Below, in pieces: positions 1 to 14,200 of a stretch of 64,000 bases of DNA (its first letter is position 1; each line of letters starts with the position of its first letter). This DNA is from Brachionus manjavacas (taxonomy: Eukaryota > Rotifera > Eurotatoria > Ploima > Brachionidae). The translations under genes and the position numbers were made by a program. The stretch spans positions 11,980,501 to 12,044,500 of the forward strand of contig JAHQIY010000001.1 of assembly GCA_019054805.1 (NCBI GenBank), in the 5' to 3' direction. The notes below the pieces were generated by a model. It saw only the letters and a list, made by a program, of their open reading frames with translations. It ran no database searches and had not been told where the DNA came from.

Positions 1-1647
1 ATGACTATTTTATTTATTTTCATATGACAATTTAATTATTGATATGACGGGTTAATATGCATCCATTAATAATTTTTTATTCAAATTTAAAAAATATTTA
101 AATATGAAAGCATAAATTTCTTACAGAAATCTACTCCAAAAATTACAAAAAGAAATTTTTTTTTCAAAATTATATTGAAAAATTGAGATTTTTAAATTTT
201 GATGAAACAACTTGAAACAAAATTTTTTTCACTAAATTAAAAAAAACAGCTTTAATTAAAACAGAAAATTATCAATGAATAAATAAAATATCGATATTTT
301 GAGGTTTTTCTTTTTGTCTCTGTTCTATTCTGATTCGAATTTTTTTTATTTTTTTTCAATTTGTAACATTATTTTATTAGATAGGTAATTTTAGAGAGAT
401 GATCTTTGAAGGTTGTTCCGAAGTGAGGTCTCATACAACCTACATTTTTTTTGGCTCAAGAGTAGAGGAAATAGAGAAGACATGGATAAAAAAATAAAAA
501 AAAATTAATTAATTTAAATTAAATGGATATTACATAAGCACGGAAAAAAAAATCTTTATTTTTTTTTGAGTTTGGTCTTTTATTGTTTATTTTTATTTTT
601 ATTTTATATTTTGTAGTGGGGATTAATTTCGTCATGATAATAATGGATAAAACTAGCTAAATTATATGGTGTTTACAGTTTGTACAATTTATTTAATAAG
701 TCATTTTAATTAATTACAAATGCTACTTTTATAATTTTGAATTAAGTAGTTAGGACTAATTTATTTCTTAAGTAATTGAAAATCAAAAATAACGAAAAAT
801 TTATTTTTCTAACATACAGCTTGATTAAAAATAATCAATTTATTGACTAACCTTTCTTTAAATTATTATTCTAACTTAGAATCAGAATGTAAATTAAATG
901 ATGAAGATATTGTAGACTTTTTAGGATTAAAATCTAAAAAAGATAATAAAATAGATAATGAAACAGATTAAAAAATTGAAGAAGACACATCACCAACTTT
1001 TAGCTCAAAAGAAACTCTACATAATATAAACGATTCAAGTAATTTTTTTAAAGCAAAAATGACAAATGTGGCATTTATGTTGACTTTTTATTCAGCATGG
1101 TAAATTTCCCACAAAAAAAAACTTGTACCAAGCAATTCAAATTGGAAAATTTTTTGAAAATTAATTTTTCCTCCGTTTATTTTATTTTTCTTTAATAAAA
1201 ACTTACACAAAAGAAAACTTTTTTATTATTTTTTCCTAATCTTTTTTAATGTAATTTTGATTTAGCGAACATCAAATTTTCGGCCCAAGTCTTTCGTTAT
1301 TCCAAGGCTCTACTGTACTTCATATTAAAACTTTTTAAAATTTAAATTTTTTAAATATCCCACAATTGATCGTTAAATTATCCATGGCTGTGTCTTTGGC
1401 CAGCGAGACACAAATTTAATTCTAAATTTATATTAAAAAGATCCAAGACATGGAAAATCAACAAAAAAAAATAGCGCCACTTCTATTTCATTATATTGAA
1501 CTTACAAGAACGGCATTATGGTTTGGAAGATTAAGGTTGAGCAGGAGAAATAAGCAGAATATTTGTACACCAACACAAAGTATTAAAAATGCGCAATAAA
1601 ATTTCCAAGTTTGCCCAAAGGTACTACTATTCTGAAAATTGCTCCTG
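1..1647. other. Neurobeachin intron at left edge
   Basis: Follows the last visible neurobeachin exon. AT-rich, with a Tigger/pogo-like transposase relic and its terminal repeat at 848-1315. I could not find the next neurobeachin exon here. Confidence 0.6.
848..1315 (+). mobile_element. Tigger/pogo-like DNA transposon relic (3' part)
   Basis: A mostly open frame with one stop reads LESECKLNDEDIVDFLGLKS, KKDNKIDNETD*KIEEDTSP and onwards, resembling the acidic tail of Tigger-type transposases. About 150 nt further on, 1262-1315 ends ..CCAAGGCTCTACTG followed by TA, i.e. a CAG-type terminus next to a TA target as in the pogo/Tigger group. The other end was not found. The family assignment is by motif recall and tentative. 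Confidence 0.45.
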
Positions 1648-1731
1648 CTACATTGCTTTTAAATTGACACAAAATTTTATAAATGTCTCTAATAATTGAT
1701 ATTTAATTTTGATTAAAAAAAAAACAATTAC

Positions 1732-2220
1732 CACAATAACAAACGGTTTGAGCTTATTTTTATCATTTCTTACCGTGTCCCGATAGACCAGAGCTCTTAA
1801 GCGAAATAGGTCCACATATTGGAGCAAAAAATCTGGGTAAACTTTAGCTCCGGCAAGACTGGTTTTACTTGAAACAGGATTTTTGGAGTAGTTGATGTGA
1901 AGCTCGACCAGCGCTTCGACTGGATCTTTGTTGAGTAAATTCTTCAATTCATTTTGAATGTCAACAAGAGCGGCACTCGAACTGTGGTTTGCTGATTGTC
2001 TTCGAAATTCAATGCATGTCTTGACAGCTGATGTGAATGCCAGTCTAAGAGACTGTTTGATAATGGCTCCGTTGGGCAGATTTTTTTCCTTTTCCAATTC
2101 ACTGAAGCTTGTATTACAACCGATGACAACTAGATCAGTTATTCGGATTATTCTGTCAAGAAAATGGTTAGCTTCGGGATTTGTCATTCCCTCGGCATTT
2201 TCTGTAATATCAATTTCATT
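1732..2220 (-). CDS. NBEA: Neurobeachin exon (last one in the window)
   Basis: Begins after AG (2221-2222) with [20 protein letters not shown] and continues through [37 protein letters not shown] and [13 protein letters not shown], all parallel to neurobeachin. The likely donor is GTAATTG (1725-1731) after FVIV, phase 0. The frame stays open to a stop at 1648 and the extra residues (VIVFFLIKIKYQLLE) are hydrophobic, as in the family at this point, so the true exon end may lie further left. The PH-BEACH-WD40 half is outside the window. Confidence 0.88.
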
Positions 2221-5200
2221 CTAGACAAATTTTTTTATTCTTTTTTTTTGATTTTAGAAAGCCTTCAAAAATTACGTTTGCAGTTGTTGCACTTGCCAAT
2301 AGTGGCAGCAAGCCCCCACAAGCATTGGTCAAAATGTCAGCCATCTGAGAAATTATATGGATTGTATTGACACAAAAGATTGCGTTATCTCCATGGTTTA
2401 CAGCTTCAAGGACCGATTTGACTTGGTTGTCTGGCTCTTTCCACATGTCGATTTCGCTCTCAATAGACAGAAGAACATCATTCAGCAGTGTTTTGTGAAT
2501 ATGGGACCATTTGAATTGTGGTATTTGAAAAGTGGGCAGCTGGAGTGTATCTAAAAGTATTTATTTGATTTAGAAAAAGATAACTTTTTTTCTTTTTATT
2601 ATTTTTTTTTTAAATCCTTTTTATTAATAATTTAAAACTAAAATTGCCAGCATGAGGACTGAAAAAATGACGACGCCTTTCGGAACTGCCTTGGGAAATT
2701 GTTTTTCCCTAAATTTTTTTAAAATAAATAGAATTTGACAATTTCAAGTCTCTAATCTATTGTCTTTGGACAATGTCTCTTTCCTAAGCTTAAATAATTT
2801 TCACCATCTGCTAATTTTTTTGTGTAAAAAAATTCTTTGATCTTCTAATTGTTGTTTCTTATAAAAAATTTCTTAAAATTATTTATTGAAAATCTTGGAA
2901 ATATTTTAGATTTTTTAGCTTAATTTTTTTGCGAAAAAAAAATAATTTCGAAAAATGATTACAAATTAAATATTTTGCATATTCAATATTTTAAATCAAA
3001 GCATTCTCAAGAAATTAGTGAATAATTTGACAAATTGAAGTTTGAAATCAAGGTCAAAAGATAAAAAAAGGCATATTATTATTACTTAGGTTTATTTTAT
3101 GCAAAAAAAACTAAAATACTGAATTTGGAACAAAATTTTTTATTCATTACTTTTTTTTTAGAAATATTTAGTACTAATTATCTAAATAGAACAAAAAAAT
3201 AAAAACTAAATATATTTTTTAAGGGCGAAAAAATCAAATTCTCTATCGAGGCATTTTTTAGCATCCTTCAAGGAGCGAAAACTACAGAAAAGAAAATAAC
3301 TTTTACTTTTTCCTCTAGTTTTTCCTTTAATATAGAGATAAGGCTAAATTGGTTTATATTAAAGTAAAATAAAAAGTGATTGTATAAGAGTTTCATTTCA
3401 ATCAATTATGTGTTAATAAATTAAAATAGTGGTCAATTTGAATGTAATTGACTTTAAAAAAAATGAATTACAAAAAAAAACTAAAATGTTTTTATTTTGC
3501 TACTAATTCAGTATTTTAGTTTTTAAATTGCATATTATTGTTATTTAAAGATATTATAAGGTTCGCGCGTAGCAAAACGACAGCACTATCTTAATCGACA
3601 ATTTTCGATAGCATATTTGTAATCTACGTATGTGAAAACCTAGGAAAACTTAGGGGGGGGGGGAAGATTTTTGACTAGAGGGTCTTGAAGTTTGATAGTT
3701 TTTGAAAACAGTGGTTTAGGTTTTTGAAATTTTTGAGATGAGTTTTCATTCAAAAGTTACTATATCTATATTTTTTTAAAGAACGCAAAATTCTCTATTA
3801 AATGATATATTTTTTAAGTATTTTAAATGGAATTAAGTTGCACTTTAAACCAAAAAAACTCATTTTTTTTGTGCTTTTTTCCAGTTTTTTTGATTCTCGT
3901 CGGAGGATTGACCCAAGACCCTAACTTTTTTATTTAAATTAAACTAGACAAAAAAACTAGACAAAATTCTGAACAAATCTCGGTTTTCCCAGGTTTTCAT
4001 ATACGTAGATTACGAATATGCTATCGAAAATTGTCGATTAAGATAGTGCTGTCGTTTTGCTACGCGCGAACCTTACGCGATTAAATAATATACAATGTCA
4101 CTTTTTATTTTTATAATAGAGTAAAAATGTTTTCTAAGTAATTATTTGACATATTTTGTCAAGTTTATTTCCATATATAAAATTTTAAAATATCCCTTTT
4201 TTTTAAATTTTAATAGTTTTAAAGTTTTTAATTGATTTTACTAAAATTTTTAAAGACAAAAATATTTGATGTTTTAAAAATTTTAATTTGTTTAGGTGGA
4301 AAAATAAAATTAACTTATAATTTGAATAAATAAATATGAAACTTATTAATTTGAATTTCTGAATTTTTTAAATTAATGATTGTTTTTGTTAAATAAATTA
4401 AAAATTTATCATTTTGATTTTAATTTGATTTTAATTAAATCTTTAAATTCTTATCTAATAATAAAAATATTTATTTATTTATTTCAATGAACGTCTTAAA
4501 GGCGATGTAAATAAATAATAATAAAATGTAATAAATAAGACTAAGTTTAAGTGTTTTATATTCCTTTCTATATTCTTTCTATATTCTTTAAATTTTCTTT
4601 AAATTTTCTTTAAATTTTTCAAATTTTATTATTTTTTAAGCTTTTTTCTAAAAAAAAAAACATATCTGTAAATTTCCTTAAATTTAAGTGTTTTTTTTTA
4701 GTAAAATAAAGGATTTTTTTAAAAAGAAATATTGTAATTAAGATAAGGATAATGAAAGTCTTCAATTTTACATGCATAAATCTTTAGTTTAATCGAAAGA
4801 TGTATTTGGATTCTTATGATTATTTTTTTTTAACCAATTTTTCCGATTTTTAATCAATATTTAAATAATTTTTTTTAATAATTTAATTTAATTTATATAT
4901 TTGTTTATATTTAATAATTTAACTTAAACAAATATATTAATTAGTCGGTTTTACTTATAAATTTAAAGTTTAATTTTGTTTATTTTCAAGAAATTGATTT
5001 CCTAACTAATTTGTCATAGCAGACCAATATTTTTCTAGGAAAAAGGAAGCAAAATTTTTTGATATATTTACTGTTAGATAATTATATAATTTTAACTTTT
5101 TTGTCTCATATTTTACTGTAAAACAGTGTGAATTTACGTAAAATTACCATCGGCCATCAAGTGAAATTACTACTATACGTAAATGTTAAAAAGAATATTT

Positions 5201-8200
5201 AATTTTTTTTTAACTGTTGACTTTTTTTTATTTTAAAATCAAATTAAAAATTTTCCATGAAAAATAAAAGATAAAAACTATTCTTCGGCAGAAAAATTAA
5301 GGTTTTATTTTGTCAGTGAAAAATTATAAAAAAGTCATCTCAATATATAAATTTGTCAGTCGTTTAGTTTTTTTGTCAGAATAATTAGTTTTTTATAGTC
5401 AGCTAAAACAAATTAAATTAGTCACCACTTTTAGTTATTTTTGTCATCTTAAAAAAATTTAATTTGTCACCCCAAAAAATATAAGCCAAAAATTAAGTTA
5501 ATAAAAGATAGAAAGAGCAGACAATCTTTGAATTACCGAGTTCAGTTTGAAAATTTTGAAGTTGATTGTTTTTGTTATTTAGATTAAATTCAATCATAAG
5601 GTGAATGTTTTTTTTATAAAAATTTTTTCAGACTTATTTTTTAAAATTATTTAGTAATTCAGGGTTGAACCGTTAATGGGGTAAAACCGTGATTTCTTCT
5701 TTGAATGACTATAACTTTTCTTTGAAAAAAAAATTTTCTATTAAGTAAAAAAAAAGAATATAAAGAACGTCTTTGTTAATAAAAATGACCGATAAAAAAG
5801 AATTTTTTTTTTATTTCATTTAAACGACTAATCTTCGCTACTTAAAAGAAAATGCCGATCCTCAAAAAAAAACTTACTTGATAATTGGTAAAAATTTTAA
5901 CAAAGAAAACTGTAATATTTATTTTTTGATGCTGATTATGAATTTCTTATTGAAAAATTCAAAAACTTAACCGATTTTCTGTTATTTTAAAATAAAATAA
6001 GTTTTAGAAAAAAATGGGATTGGGGTTCAATTTAATTTATATATGTATATTGAACCCCTTGAATGTGTGAATTTTCTATTTGATTGATATTAAAAAAAAA
6101 ATCTTTTTAAAAATGCCGAGAAATAACTTCCAAAAAACCCAAAAAGCTTATAGCGAAGAAAATTTACAAATAGCCATTGCCGAAATTGAAGCTAAAAAAT
6201 TAAACAAACATCAAGCTTCTGTGCGCTTTAACATATTCAACATTTAACGACCGAATCAATGAAAAGTATAAAAGACCTGCAAATGGTAAAGGTGCTACCC
6301 CATGGATCCCTAAAGAATTTTAAACGCTTTTAGTTGAAGTGATCAAACAATTAGCTGATTGGGGTCATGGTATTAATTTTGCTAGCATTAGAAACTTTGT
6401 GAAACACTATTTCAGCAAATAAAGAGAAAACGTCAACAAAAAAAACGAGGATTAAAAGAAAGTACGGTGAAGTTTTGACTGAGAATCAAGTTTTGAAACA
6501 TTAGAAGATGAAGAGGCAAAAAAGTTGAACAAATAGAGGAAAAAAGTGACAAAAATCAGTGATGAAGAAGATGAAGAAGAGTCTGAAATTGAAATTCTCC
6601 ACTGAACGACCAAAAAAGTTGTTTCAAATGTAAAACAGTCTCCTATCTTTATTTTAAATTTGTAAATTTAATTAAATGTTAAAAAAAAAAAAAAATAAAT
6701 AAATGCTGTAACACATGTAACAATCTATTACAATTTAAGTCTTCTTAACATTCATTTATTTGCTAATTTTTTTTTTTTTTTTTTTTTAATCATATAATCA
6801 ATTGTAACTAACCTATTTATGTAATTAATCATCTCTTAGTTTTTTATACTATTGAACCATTATTTAATTCATTTTTTATTTATTTCTTATTCATGACTAA
6901 TTTTTTGAATTACTTTTAATCTACTTAATTACATTAATCTGTATAATCTCTCGTATTCGTCTTGTACCTCAGTTTCGTCTCTGTTACTTTCATTGTAGTT
7001 CCTTAATTAATCTCTCGATTTTTGCGCAATTAGCTACCATAGATGGCTTCCGAGTAAGTCATCTCCGCAAGCTCGCTTGCTGTAGCTTTTTATTATTATT
7101 ATTATTATTATTATTAAATGTAAAACAGTATTTGGAAAAGTCAAAACAAATCAAAACAAATGGATTTCTTGTGAAAAATGTAACAATTGGTCTTGTGGGA
7201 AATGCCTTCCAAGAGGCTTTGATTTAACTATGGAATTTTTTTGTTCAAAAAAGTTTTCTAAATAAATAAAATAGATAAATTTTGTTTTAAAATAGGATAC
7301 ATATATTTTCTTATACTTTTTTTGTATTTTAATTGCTTGAATTTATGTAATTCACGGATATACCCCAATCTAAGGATTGAATCGTTAATGAAAGATCTTA
7401 TTTTATTTTAAATATAACTTTTGAACCGTTCTTTTATTTTAAATAAAGTTTTTTTTAAATTAAAGACAATATTCTCTTTTATCATTTTATATTTTTTTCG
7501 AAAAAAAAAATAAATCTCATAACTAATTAGCGATCAAATAAAAGAATTCACGGTTTTACCCCGTTTGACTATAATCTAAATTTTTTTTTTAAATATGTTG
7601 AGTTTGTTTAAGAATTAATGCAGTATTTTTAAATGCGGCATTTAAATTTACAGGTCACGATGGTACATTTAGGGTTTTGAAAAAAAAAAAAAATTACTTT
7701 TATCTTGTAAGTCCTGATTGTCACTGGATTTATTATCTGACTCTAAATCCTTGCTTTTTTCGTATTCTTCATACAATTTACTCATTTTGATCTGATAATC
7801 ATCCTTAGCAACTCTAGAATGAAGAATAGACAACGTGTCAATCCATACTCTCCATCCACCATATTCGTATTTTATTGCATGATGGAGCAAGATCCTAAAA
7901 GCTTTGAAGACCAGGTTGGTAATCTCGAACTCGTCTTGATCAGCTGGGTAGACATACGCCAGGCCGATCAAAAACTCTTGCCACACACTCATCTGAAGGA
8001 CTATTCGCCGATTATCTCGGCCATTGTTGCACAATGCGATCAAATCGTTTAGAAACTGCCTTTTAATCAGTACTACATTTTTAGCTGGTGCGTTTCTTAT
8101 CAATGAAGTAATAACCTTAATGATTACTAAAACAGATAGATGGATTAAATATCAAAAAAAATTAGTGATTTCTTTACATGGGTTTTCTATGTGATGGGTC

Positions 8201-11200
8201 GGATCTGGAGTTTGGTGCTGTTGATCAAGCACTTGGTTTATTGTTTTCTCTACCAGGATGTCATATAACGTGTTGTATAGAGACATGGAAAAATCATGTG
8301 AATAGATTGAGAGTTTGTCGCTGATAAGCGAGAATAGATTGTAAGTGTTCATGTTTTCAGATTTTCGTCTTAGAAATTTAATTATTAAATTTTAAAATTT
8401 TTTAATAGAACAATTACTTAAAAGTGCTTTTTTGTAAAAAAAAACCGAGCAATTTCAGCGTTTGGAGTCTAATAGTCTCGTTTTCGGATCCCAATAGTTT
8501 CATCACGGTTCTGATACCAAGTTTGGAGTCAAAAGCTGGAATCATGCTTGGCGGGTGTTCATTCATTAATGTGACTACTAGTTTCAACACATCTATTATG
8601 TTTTCATTCTAGGTAATAGAATAATTTTAAGTGATGAATATTATTTTTTATTTTAATTTTTGCTTGAAAAAAATATTGATATTTAAAAAAATGTTCTATA
8701 AAATGTAATCAGTTTAAATATGGAAGAGAGCAAGGTTTTCTTAAAGCCAAAAAATCTCAAAATTAACTTAATATATTTTCATCGGTATTGAAAAAATAAT
8801 TATTAACAAGTCACAAAAAATGAATCCACAGATTTAATTAATTTGGTATCTAACTTATTTTCAAAATAAAAAAATATCCATTAATCATAAATTTAATCTA
8901 AATTTTTTTTTGTTAAAAATAAATTAAAAATTGAATCATTTTGTGTTTTTTTTCTTTTCTATTGTTATAACTTTTAAAAAAAAAATTTATGACAAAAAAT
9001 TAATGCATTACCCGATAAATTTGACACCACAAATTATTTTAAAAAAATTTAAATTTTAATGTGCTAAAAAAATTTTTTAAAGTCAATTTAAACATTAAAA
9101 ATATTAAATGGAGATAAATAAATTAATGTACAAAAAAATTGTATTTTTGTTTTAATTTTCTAGGCACTTAAAGGTTTAAGGAAGTTTTTTTACAGGGTTT
9201 CCCATATCCTTCTATTGGAAATTAAATCAAATTTTTTCTAAAGGATAAAATGTGTAAAAATAGAATAAAAAAATTTTGTTTTGAAAGGATAAATAAAATT
9301 TTTTTTAATTTTTGCTAACGAATAAAAGACCAACTGAGTTTGTTCTTAGACCTCGTCCAGGAAGAAAAAGAAAAAAAACAATTTTCGTTAAGATTTTCTT
9401 GCTGATCCAGTAGATGGCCTTGAAGCTCCAGTTGTTCATGCTCTATTTAGTCTTGCTCAATCTTCAGCTATTCTTTCAGTTAATAATGAAATTGCTGAAT
9501 CTGATAGAAAAAGCCAAGTGTGTGCTAAGTAAGTTAAAGATCTTGAGTTGACTGAACAAGGTCCACCACCGAAATTAAAATCTGGTATATCCTTTTACTA
9601 AATTTTTTTATACTATTATAAGGCTTTTTTTATACCATTTAATTTTTTTTAATTCTTTAATGACTTAAGTTTATGCGATCATTTTTTTTTCTCCAAGAAA
9701 AATTGTTTTATACTAATAAAATTTATGCTGTTTTTATTCTGTCAAAAATTATTCTTTTATTCAAAATAAATTGTGTTTTTTTATTGAAATATTTTTCCCA
9801 TTTTTTAATCATTTAGAATTTTGATCCTTTTTTGTTTAATCTAGTCTCTTTTCTATATTCAATGAGGCTGAAATTATTAAAAAGTAAAATGACCATTAAA
9901 AAATAAACTTGTTCGATCTCCTTTTTATGAATTATTGGACTTAATAATAATAAGATATTTAAAATGTTACCTATAGAATGCTTTTTTAGCATTTTATTTT
10001 TATTATTCTTTTAAATTAAAATCAGATATTTTTTATAATTTTATATGAGTCCAATAATTAAATAAATAAAATATCTATTTTGTGATAGTCTTTTATAATT
10101 TTTTCCATTTTTTTTTTTTTATTAAAACTAACTTGGATAAATTTTAAATCTTTTTAAAAATTTTAGGCTATTTTTTTTGATTGTTTTAATTTTTAATAGA
10201 TTTCAAAATATCACTCACTTCATTGACAGTGTGTAGGTAATTTAGGAGCGCTTGAAGCTCTTCCTGATGAACTCCATTTTCTTTTGTGACCAATTCTTTG
10301 ATAAACAAAAGCATATAAGCTCTCAATTGAATTACAGTGTTCTTGTTCGGTCTCATTGACTCATCTGACTTTGGCTCAAAGCCGCTTCGGTCTCGGGGAT
10401 CAACAACCCAATAATAGTATTTTATAGCATGGATTGTTTGGATGACAGCCGAAATTCGGCGTATATTTATATAAATGTTTAGATCATTGACAAATTCGGT
10501 AGCCAGATAGGAATATAATTTTGTCTGAACCTTAAAATTTTTTTTTGAAAAATTGCTTGAATTTAAATTCATCTAGGCTTACATCAACAGAACAGTTTAT
10601 CCAAATAGATGGATTAAATAGAATATGATCGAGCAGTTGTTTGAGGAGTATTGTTCCGTTCGGGTTGGGAAGCAAGACAAGGTATTTTGTCAGTTTAAGT
10701 ATTGAGTTTAGGACCGATACCGTAATATGCTCTCTTGAAGCCTAAGGAGCCATTTTTTAGACAGATTTATAAATTTTTTGTCTAAATTAAATTTACCTTT
10801 TCTAGATAGTAGCTAATGGCTAATAGACCTTTTGAGTTGATCATTTGTATTTGAACATTGTACGATATTTCAATCATATCACAAAGTATTTCTATCAAAG
10901 AATTGCTTAAAAAATAGCGGTTAGTTTCTTAGTTTCATGAAATTTTTTAAATAAAATTTAATAGATATTTCTAATTAATTTTTTAATTAATAATATTTCT
11001 ACACGATAGATTTCTCAAGCTTGCCGAATTTGTTCTTAAAACAAGCTTTAGCAATTGTTAATTTAGTGATATAATGTTTGTTATGAGTGCAAAAATTTTT
11101 AATTTAATATCATAAAATATTTCGTTTAAATTTCTTTAATTTTTTTCTTTCTTTTAGTTAATTATTTAATTATTTCAAAGACATTCAAAGGTTCTCTAAA

Positions 11201-14200
11201 TTCTTAAGTATTCAATTGTGTTCGGACGTAAGAAAAAAATTTTTTTTGGAAACTTTCAGATAATTTTTTCTTAAATTGTATTACAAAGTATCTCATAAAA
11301 TTGTCAATCTTTTAATTAAGAAAAGTCAGTTTTATGCTATTTTCTAAAAATAAACAGGAAAAATAAGTTTTTAGTCTAGACATAAATGGAAAAAATTTTC
11401 AAAATTGTCTAAGATTAACCTTTATTCAAATGTTTGATTCCAACTAGTATAATTTCTGAAATTTCTTCCTGCCATGAATCTAATTTTAGTTCACCTAATT
11501 TTTTTTCAGGAAAAGATGATCCTAAATAGTATTAGGTCAATAATTTTTATTTTAGGGGAACAAATTGTTTAAATGAAATGCCTAATGCTGACATAAAAAT
11601 ACAAAGTTCGAATTTTTAATTTTTTTTAATTATTTTTTATAAGTTAATTTTTTTTAACTTTATATTTATTTTTTATTTATTCTGAAAGAGCTTTAGCTCG
11701 GATAAAAAAATAAATTTTTTTTAGGATTTTTTTGTTGCTTAAAACTTGCTCGACTTTGAATTCTATTGAATTGAGTATGTATCTTCTGTTAAATATTTTA
11801 TTAGGTTTTTCTTTGTCTCACTTATACATTAATTCTCGATCTGACATTCGAAATATTAATTCATTTTTGCATTATTATTTATAAGTATTTAAGAGTCGTT
11901 CCTCTTATGTGACAAGAGGGGTCACATATTGATGATTCAAATTTTAAAAATATTAATTACTTAAATTTTTTAACTGGTCACTAAAATATAATTTAGATCA
12001 CACATATTTGAAATTTAAAAAAAACAAAATTTAAGAAAAATTTGCGAGAAATTTTAAATTTTAAATTTTAAATCAGATCATAAAATTTGAATTAATGCTG
12101 TAAAATAGTCAAATGAAGCATTTTTGACATATTAAGTTTAGGTTTAAGTTTTGAACTTTATTAAATTTTAAAAAATGAATTTTGAAGCTGATGATAAAAA
12201 AACAGATATTTATTTTATGAATTTAAATACTGTAAAATATTTTAAAGATGACTAGTTCAAATCCTCTTACCAACCAAGACTTTTTAATTTAAAATTCAGC
12301 CTATTCTTCAATTAGGTTTTGGTTTTTTAAAAAAATTTATAGAGAATATGTGACGAGGAAAAAAAATGCCTAGTCACCTATTCGACATAAGTCACCTGTT
12401 CAAATATCAAGCAGGACCCGTGATTTTTAATTTTTAATTTTTTGAATTAATTTTTTTTGCATTGAAATTTTGTCTCAATTGCATATTTTTTTTTAATATT
12501 TACTTAAAAGATGAAAAAATTTCAAAATAGGTGAAAAATTTTTAGATTAGGTGAACTAATAATTTACAAAACCCGAGAACAAGAATTATTCCCATAACAG
12601 GTGAATTCGATGTTTTTTATGAATTAATAATTAAATTGCAGATGTCTGTTTTTTCTTTAATTTTTCTTTCAATTTTTGACCAAATTTACAGATTTCAGAA
12701 AATTCCGTAAAATTTAGTAAAAAAAATTTGAATTTAAAAGTGAAAAAAATTGTTTATTTTGAACTTATAATGCTTTACTATTTTCGCAAGAAAAAGTAAA
12801 TTGAATTCATGCTAACACTGCAGACTTAAAGAGCCTTTTGCGTATGGAATACAGACGTAAAAGTGATCTGAGTAAAAATAAGTAACAATAATCTGATAGA
12901 TGGTTTAAATTATGCCAAGTAGAATGAATTAAATTTCAGAAGAAAGCAAAATATGTAAAAAAATTTCTAATTTTTTTAATTCTTTTACTTGCGCACGATA
13001 AATGTGATTAAAAATGTTTACCCTAAAATATTAGTTATGATTTTATAAATCAGTTTATAAATTTTTAAGTATTTAATTTTCATATAAACTAATTTTCCAA
13101 ATTTCAAAACATAATTATAGAGTTATTTTTTGGGAAATAAAAATTTTTAAATTTTTTAGTATAATTTAAAAGACAATTCGATTTAATATCTGGTTTTTGA
13201 ATAGATCTGTTTTTAGGTGAGGCTTAAATGCTTCAACACTTTTCTCAACTAATTTACCTCTTAGTAAGTTTTTCCAAATTTGACCGGTAAAAATATCACA
13301 AAAAAAGACTAAGTTTTGTGACTAAAATAAAACAAAAAAATTTTTTTTTGACTTACCAAACAGTATAGTCAACCGTATAATCGGCTTGTTTGAAGTCGAG
13401 TTGACCAAAAAGGACATAAATGACTTGAATGCCACCAATGGACAATAGTACACTGTAAATAGACGCTGTTTTGACTGCTTTTACGTCATTTAACATCAGA
13501 GCGTGAGCATTATGAGAAAAAAAATTAAATTGATTTTGTTTTGGAGCTGACTGCAGGATCAGCTGAGAATCACAATTGACCGGATTGTATAAAAATACAA
13601 TAGATTGAGTTAACTTTCCATCGTAAAGCAATTTTCTAGCTTCGTTTTTTAAATGCAGATGGGCTGTCTCGTTCTCAAAGCGAAATTGGTTCTTATACGA
13701 AGGTCCAAGATTGTAGACAGCATCAATGGTTGATGAATCCAAAGCATTGCTGAACAAATAAATTGAGCTCAATTGGCCACTGAATAAATTTATTTCATTT
13801 GTTTCCGGGGTGCATCCGATAAAGCATCTATCGAACACTTCGTTTTGGTCAATGTAGAACGGCATTGCCACTGTCGAAAAGTGGTAGCCATTTATGTAGC
13901 ACTGAACTTGACTCTTGGACCATCGATTGTAGATGTGGCTTATGGTTATCATATACCATTCCCTTGGCTTGAACTCATATTGGATACAATGCTGCATCTC
14001 CTTGCCATTAGGCTTTGTCTTGTAGCTTAGAACCAAACATGAGCCCATAAAAAAGGCTGTATAGCCAATGCCTTTGCTTGTGCCTAGCCAGAACAGATAG
14101 GGCTTTTCTTTCTCCACACTTGAACCACTCACTGGGTCGATGCGGAACCATGTTGAGAATGTGAATCCGTTCTGGTAGGGCCAGTTGCGAATTGGAGGCA

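Larger units (their letters stand above)
5678..7562 (+). mobile_element. pogo-like (psq-domain) DNA transposon relic, about 1.9 kb
   Basis: Terminal inverted repeats start GGGGTAAAACCGTGATTTCT (5678) and end with the inverse, ..GAATTCACGGTTTTACCCC (7562). A decayed transposase runs from ATG 6114: [20 protein letters not shown] then [20 protein letters not shown], a psq-type helix-turn-helix, then ATPWIPKEF and [20 protein letters not shown] with stops and frameshifts. The C-terminus has an acidic patch and a Cys-rich finger CFKCKT...[17 protein letters not shown] split by an inserted element (6640-7115). No DDE core is readable, so the copy is dead. Confidence 0.7.
2551..7697 (-). other. Neurobeachin intron in the position of the variable linker (5.1 kb)
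   Basis: Contains a 515-bp TIR element (3559-4073), tandem TTTAAATTTTC-type repeats near 4560-4620, TTTGTCAG-type repeats at 5300-5480 and a pogo-like relic (5678-7562) with a nested retroposon. No exon for the usual long neurobeachin linker was recognised. Confidence 0.65.
10906..13356 (-). other. Neurobeachin intron (2.5 kb)
   Basis: AT-rich intron. A CCGAGCT hairpin motif lies at 11679-11701 (minus strand) and a diverged member of the GTTCACC repeat family at 12340-12620. No coding seen. Confidence 0.7.

Noticed and set aside
13353-13356. Extension of the neurobeachin lectin exon to its own stop
   Set aside because: A GTAAGT donor precedes the stop and the next exon continues the family alignment in phase.
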